A stretch of 10,101 nt of DNA from NCBI GenBank assembly GCA_016285215.1, contig JAEEQI010000090.1:1-10101 (forward strand), read 5' to 3'. The notes beneath the pieces were generated by a model that saw nothing but the letters and a program-made list of their open reading frames with translations, was not told the origin of the DNA and did no database searches. Positions 6,563 through 10,101 of this stretch are shown here, in pieces (positions within the stretch are counted from its first letter, which is position 1; the number at the start of each line of letters is the position of its first letter). The position numbers and the translations under genes were made by a program. This stretch comes from Bacteroidales bacterium (GTDB taxonomy: Bacteria > Bacteroidota > Bacteroidia > Bacteroidales > UBA932).

Positions 6563-7630
6563 ATGAAAAGACTGCTTGACCAACACGCAGAAACTATACT
6601 CCATGAATACCGGGACCACCTTCCGGAATTTGAGAAGCAGGCCCGTACCATCTACGAGACCCTTCAGAAGACCTTTGAAAAAATTGGTCTCATAGTGGCC
6701 GGTCTGGAGTACCGTGTCAAGAAGGAGGATTCCCTGGCCGGCAAGCTGGAACTCAAGGGTGCCAAGTATAAGTCTCTGGCCGATATTACGGATATCATCG
6801 GCCTTCGCGTTATCACGTATTACAGCGAAGACGTAGACAAAGTGGCCTCGGCCGTGGACCGTCTTTTTGTGATTGACTGGGACAACTCCGTAGACAAGAG
6901 AAAACTGCTGGAGATTGATACCTTCGGCTATATGTCCCTGCATTATATCTGCTCCAAGCCGGATTTCCCGTACCGCTTTGAGATTCAGATGAGAACCATC
7001 CTCCAGCACGCCTGGGCCAATATGAACCACGACACCGGTTACAAGAGCGGCGTGGAGATTCCCAAGCACTATATGCGCAGTATGAACCGCCTGGCCGGTA
7101 TGCTGGAACTCATAGACGATGAATTCAGCCACATCCGCGTAGAACTGGCAGACTATCGTCGCCGTGTGCAGGCCCTGGTGGCTTCCGGTAACCTGGACGA
7201 CGCCCCCCTGGACGGAGAAACGTACCGCAGCTACCTCAATCTGAACCCGTTCCGCCGGCTCAACAAGACCATTGCCGCCATCAACCAGGCAGAGATCCAG
7301 GAGGTATCCCTGTTGCCTTATCTGGAGGTATTCAAGCACTTGGGCTTTGCAACCCTGGGAGACATAGACCGTATGATCAAGGATTACTCGGAGGCCGCTT
7401 TCCAGCTGTCTTCGTACCAGATAAGCCTTACAGACCTGGATATCATCTCCTCCTCCCTGGGTCCGCAGAACCTCTGTATTGTGTATATCATTATGAACGG
7501 CGGCGGCACGGCCGGCCTCCGCAAGCTTTTCGATACCCTCAACGGGGTCAATGAGAGCAACGAAATGATGGCCGATTATATTATGGACCAGGCCCGCGAA
7601 CTTCCCTTTATGAACGAGAAAAAGAAATGA
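6563..7630 (+). CDS. RelA/SpoT-domain (p)ppGpp synthetase, single-domain type with C-terminal extension
   Basis: This 355-residue cytosolic protein has a RelA/SpoT synthetase domain, which transfers pyrophosphate from ATP to GDP or GTP to make the alarmone (p)ppGpp. The substrate-binding Arg/Lys block RVKKEDSLAGK is at 51-61, DIIGLRV at 77-83, GYMSLH at 122-127, and EIQMRTILQHAWA at 140-152 with His156 after it. All the usual synthetase residues (R51, K53/K54, S57, K61, Y123, H127, E140, Q142) are present. There is no HD hydrolase domain and no TGS or ACT domain, so it is a small alarmone synthetase rather than a full RSH enzyme. At 355 residues it exceeds the usual 200-260 because of a largely helical C-terminal region (about 200-355) of unknown role. 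Its TGA overlaps the ATG of the kinase gene (ATGA). Confidence 0.92.
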   Translation: MKRLLDQHAETILHEYRDHLPEFEKQARTIYETLQKTFEKIGLIVAGLEYRVKKEDSLAGKLELKGAKYKSLADITDIIGLRVITYYSEDVDKVASAVDRLFVIDWDNSVDKRKLLEIDTFGYMSLHYICSKPDFPYRFEIQMRTILQHAWANMNHDTGYKSGVEIPKHYMRSMNRLAGMLELIDDEFSHIRVELADYRRRVQALVASGNLDDAPLDGETYRSYLNLNPFRRLNKTIAAINQAEIQEVSLLPYLEVFKHLGFATLGDIDRMIKDYSEAAFQLSSYQISLTDLDIISSSLGPQNLCIVYIIMNGGGTAGLRKLFDTLNGVNESNEMMADYIMDQARELPFMNEKKK

Positions 7631-8463
7631 TGAAGCCCATTAAGATATCCCTGGACGACTACGTCCTGTTTGGCGGTGGTGCCAACGGAGAAAGCTACGA
7701 CTGCATCTCCGACCCCAATGTGATGCTCAAGCTGTATTTCCCCGGAAAGATCCAGCAGCCCCTGGACGAGATGGCCGTGGCCCGCAAGGTCTACGACCTG
7801 GGTATTCCCACCCCCGAACCCGGAGAATATGTAGAAACGGAAGACGGCCGCTTTGGCATCCGTTTCCGCCGCATTCCCGGCAAAGTGTCCTATTCCAGGG
7901 CCACCGGAGACCATCCGGAGAATGTGAAGCAGTACGCGACTGAGTTTGCAGACATGTGCCGTGATCTCCATTCCGTGCATGTGGATACCACCCAGTTCGA
8001 GAATGTAAAAGACCGCTATCTGCGACTGCTCAAGGAGAATCCCTTTTTTACGGCGGAAGAAAAGGAAAAGCTGGCCAAGTTTATTGTCAGTGTGCCCGAC
8101 GAGGATACCGCCATCCACGGAGACCTCCAGTACAGCAATGCCATCTTTGCGGGAGACAAACGCTATTTCATTGACCTGGGAGACTTCGGTTACGGAAACC
8201 ATCTCTTTGATCTGGGCATGGTGTACCTCTGCTGCTATCTCAGCGGGGAAGATTTCATCCAGGAAACTTTCCATATGGAGAAAGCTACCGCCAGGAAATT
8301 CTGGGATGCCTTTGTTCCGGAGTATTTCGGCCCGCATATGTCCTTGAAGGAGGCCGAAGACCTCATCCTGCCCTTTGCAGGCCTCAAGACCCTGATCATC
8401 GAGCGGGATACCCGATGCCCCATGCCGGAATTCAGGCCCGCGTTAGATTCAATCCTGAAGTAA
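7627..8463 (+). CDS. Aminoglycoside-phosphotransferase-like kinase (TIGR02172-type)
   Basis: This 278-residue protein has the eukaryotic-like kinase fold of the APH/choline kinase superfamily. Near the N-terminus is a glycine-rich loop GGGANGES (16-23). K35 in VMLKLY is the likely ATP-binding lysine and E48 the likely partner Glu. The catalytic loop is HGDLQYSN (H154, D156, N161), and the metal-binding segment is FIDLGDFGYG (D173, D176), followed by FDLG. All catalytic residues are present, so it should be active on a small molecule or protein. It resembles the family described as Fibrobacter succinogenes paralogous (TIGR02172), whose substrate is unknown to me, and I do not infer antibiotic resistance. 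Its start overlaps the synthetase stop as ATGA. A second ATG at 7630 is equally possible. The antiporter gene starts one base after its stop. Confidence 0.83.
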   Translation: MMKPIKISLDDYVLFGGGANGESYDCISDPNVMLKLYFPGKIQQPLDEMAVARKVYDLGIPTPEPGEYVETEDGRFGIRFRRIPGKVSYSRATGDHPENVKQYATEFADMCRDLHSVHVDTTQFENVKDRYLRLLKENPFFTAEEKEKLAKFIVSVPDEDTAIHGDLQYSNAIFAGDKRYFIDLGDFGYGNHLFDLGMVYLCCYLSGEDFIQETFHMEKATARKFWDAFVPEYFGPHMSLKEAEDLILPFAGLKTLIIERDTRCPMPEFRPALDSILK

Positions 8464-8464
8464 A

Positions 8465-9940
8465 ATGTTCTCTATAGACCTCACATCCGGCAACCTGCTG
8501 CTGTTGCTCTCCGTTCTGGTTTTTGTGGCCGTACTTTCCAATAAGATCGGCACCAAGTTCGGAGTGCCTTCTATGCTGGTATTCCTTATCATTGGTATGC
8601 TGGCCGGGCAGGACGGACTGGGTCTTAAGTTTGCCAACCTGCATCTGGCAGAGTTCGTGTGCCATCTGGGTATGACGGTGATTCTGCTGCAGGGCGGTCT
8701 GGAAACGGAGATGCACGAGACCAAACCGGTTCTAAGGCAGGGAGCGTTGCTCTCTACCGTGGGCATTCTCCTCACCATTCTCTTTACGGGAACGTTCATA
8801 TATCTGGTGGCTGCCAAGGCCATCAGTGGGGTGTCCACCCTGGCAGGAGCTATGCTGGTGGCCGCCGTTCTCTCGTCCACAGACTCTACGGCCGTGTTCT
8901 CCATCCTTCGCAGCAAGCGTCTGCAGCTGAGAGAGCACCTGGGCCCTATGCTGGAGCTGGAATCCGGAAGTAACGACCCTATGGCCTACGCCAGCACCAT
9001 CGTTCTGGTCAAGCTCATCAACGGTGTAGACCTTACCTTCTTCAACCTGCCTGAGTGGGCCACCGGTTTTGCCGTGGTCCTCATTCTGGTCTATCAGCTG
9101 GCCATAGGTTTCCTGGTGGGTATTCTGGTGGGCCGCTTCGCCAAGTGGCTCTTCCCCAAGCTCAACCTCACCTCCAGCCCCCTCGTCAGCATTCTGGTGC
9201 TCAGCCTGGCTTTCTTTGCCAACGGCTTCGGCTCCCTGGTGGGCGGCAACGGCCTGTTGGCCCTGTATGTGGCGGCCATTTCCATAGGCAATTCTTCTAC
9301 GCTGCCCCAGAAGAGGGAAGTGCTCAAGTTCTTCGACGGTATGTCCTGGCTCTCGCAGCTCGTTATGGTGCTGTTGCTGGGTGTCCTGGCCCGTCCTACG
9401 CACATTCCTCCCGTGCTGGTTCCGGCCCTTCTCATCGGCCTGTTCCTTATCTTTGTGGCACGTCCGGCGGCTGTCTTCCTGACGCTGCTGCCTTACCGCA
9501 AGCTGCCGGCCCGGGCCAAGCTGTTTGTCTCCTGGGTGGGCATCAAGGGTGCCGGTCCCATTCTCTTTGCCCTATACACGGTGGTACACGAGGTAGGCGG
9601 CTCCACGGAGATATTCAATATCGTGCTTGTGATTACGCTGCTTTCGCTGCTGCTCCAGGGAATGTCCCTGCCCACGGTGGCCAAGTGGCTCAACCTCAGT
9701 ATAGACGAAGATCCGGAGGTAGAGACCTTCGGCCTGGATTTACCCGAGGAAATGGGTATGATGCGTGACCACGTGGTGGGAGAAGAGGCCGCCGGGCAAA
9801 CCCTGCGGGATCTCCACCTTCCGCACGGCATCCGCGTCATTATGGTCAAGCGGGGAGACCGTTTCCTGGTGCCGCACGGCAGTATGAAACTGGAAGCCCT
9901 GGACCATCTGCTGATTATGATGGGAGAAACCGATGATTAA
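8465..9940 (+). CDS. K+/H+ antiporter, CPA1 family (NhaP2/CvrA-like), with C-terminal RCK_C domain
   Basis: This 491-residue inner-membrane exchanger of the monovalent cation/proton antiporter family (CPA1) probably exports K+ or Na+ in exchange for protons. It has about 12 hydrophobic segments from residue 10 to about 410. The transport-core motif SSTDSTAVFSILR (137-149, with D140) is followed by LESGSNDPMAY (165-175) with the N170-D171 pair typical of electroneutral CPA1 exchangers. The soluble tail (about 425-491; GEEAAGQTLRDLHLPHGIRV, VPHGSMKLEALDHLLIM) fits a TrkA-C/RCK_C regulatory domain that can bind a ligand. The length is normal for the Bacteroidetes version. It starts one base after the kinase stop and its own stop overlaps the next gene by 8 bp, so it is inside a coupled run. 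Ion preference cannot be settled from sequence. Confidence 0.93.
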   Translation: MFSIDLTSGNLLLLLSVLVFVAVLSNKIGTKFGVPSMLVFLIIGMLAGQDGLGLKFANLHLAEFVCHLGMTVILLQGGLETEMHETKPVLRQGALLSTVGILLTILFTGTFIYLVAAKAISGVSTLAGAMLVAAVLSSTDSTAVFSILRSKRLQLREHLGPMLELESGSNDPMAYASTIVLVKLINGVDLTFFNLPEWATGFAVVLILVYQLAIGFLVGILVGRFAKWLFPKLNLTSSPLVSILVLSLAFFANGFGSLVGGNGLLALYVAAISIGNSSTLPQKREVLKFFDGMSWLSQLVMVLLLGVLARPTHIPPVLVPALLIGLFLIFVARPAAVFLTLLPYRKLPARAKLFVSWVGIKGAGPILFALYTVVHEVGGSTEIFNIVLVITLLSLLLQGMSLPTVAKWLNLSIDEDPEVETFGLDLPEEMGMMRDHVVGEEAAGQTLRDLHLPHGIRVIMVKRGDRFLVPHGSMKLEALDHLLIMMGETDD

Positions 9941-10101
9941 GTTTAATTTTGACAAAAGAAGGACCTGGTTCCAGATTGCCCAGGTTGTAGTGGCCGCCAT
10001 TGTGGTGGAGGCTACTTCTTTTGTGCAAATTAATCTTCTGGTCAAGAGTTCCCGTCAGGAAGCAGCGCTCAAGGCCAACAGCGTGCTCAGCAACACAGAG
10101 T
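9933..10101 (+). CDS. N-terminus of a membrane protein, probable sensor/signalling protein, 3' truncated
   Basis: The first 56 codons of a gene run off the right edge. The ATG at 9933 overlaps the antiporter stop by 8 bp and the frame stays open to the end. A basic N-terminus (KFNFDKRRTW) is followed by a hydrophobic segment at about 13-37 (FQIAQVVVAAIVVEATSFVQ) without a signal-peptidase site. A polar, helical stretch (KSSRQEAALKANSVLSN) then follows that should face the periplasm. This start resembles membrane sensor proteins of Bacteroidales, such as histidine kinases or SpoIIE-type phosphatases with an extracytoplasmic sensor region, but no catalytic domain is in view. I do not recognise the gene with confidence. 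Confidence 0.6.
   Translation, partial: MIKFNFDKRRTWFQIAQVVVAAIVVEATSFVQINLLVKSSRQEAALKANSVLSNTE

Noticed and set aside
6554..7339. Reverse-strand open frame of 261 codons across the alarmone synthetase
   Set aside because: The real gene has every synthetase motif in order. The reverse frame is a codon-bias shadow and also runs into the promoter gap.
7576..8337. Reverse-strand open frame of 253 codons across the kinase gene
   Set aside because: Shadow frame: the forward product has a complete kinase motif set and coupled junctions on both sides.
6563..8463. ToxSAS toxin-antitoxin module
   Set aside because: The synthetase has a long C-terminal extension and an intact housekeeping-like synthetase core. 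The partner is an APH-type kinase, not a known antitoxin type. Kept only as an alternative in the findings.
7627..8463. Antibiotic (aminoglycoside) resistance gene
   Set aside because: Only the general kinase fold and catalytic motifs match. It sits in a chromosomal coupled run with no sign of mobility, and many proteins with this fold act on other substrates.

Overview
The window looks like chromosomal DNA from a member of the Bacteroidetes, most likely Bacteroidales of a gut or rumen type. Four things point there: promoter elements of the Bacteroidetes TAnnTTTG type in the two AT-rich gaps, genes without strong Shine-Dalgarno sequences, protein variants typical of the phylum (YebC beginning MGRAFEFRK, a GH3 enzyme with an LEGEEM motif, a lipoprotein esterase), and the recF-DUF721 pair. 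By eye the coding DNA is GC-rich, while the two real intergenic gaps are AT-rich. The DNA is almost entirely coding. The longest gap is 89 bp, so there is no stretch over 300 bases without a gene. I saw no rRNA, tRNA, insertion sequence, CRISPR array or phage gene.

Layout. (1) 1-1467 (+): the C-terminal part of a family 3 glycoside hydrolase, cut by the left edge. (2) 4970 down to 1464 (-): a tight four-gene run of membrane-anchored TPR protein, YebC/TACO1-type factor, secreted lipoprotein esterase and GT4 glycosyltransferase. Gaps in this run are at most 2 bp. Its last gene collides with the GH3 gene so that the two stop codons overlap. (3) 4971-5059: an 89-bp divergent promoter region. (4) 5060-6494 (+): recF followed one base later by a short DUF721 (DciA-like) gene. 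(5) 6495-6562: a short AT-rich gap with a probable promoter. (6) 6563 to the right edge (+): a second tight run of RelA/SpoT-type alarmone synthetase, APH-like small-molecule kinase, K+/H+ antiporter and the first 56 codons of a membrane protein. Junctions in this run are overlaps or a 1-bp gap.

How the genes fit together. The central block is mostly housekeeping: recombinational repair and possibly helicase loading (recF, DUF721), translation or transcription support (yebC), and an envelope TPR protein of YfgM type. The left side carries carbohydrate-active functions (GH3, CE1-like esterase, GT4), although the esterase and GT4 appear to be transcribed from the TPR/yebC promoter. The right-hand run is the most interesting part. 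It couples a (p)ppGpp-type synthetase to an uncharacterised phosphotransferase, an ion antiporter and a probable membrane signalling protein, which suggests a stress or ion-homeostasis module. That joint role is inferred from gene order only. I found no clearly novel defence or mobile system.
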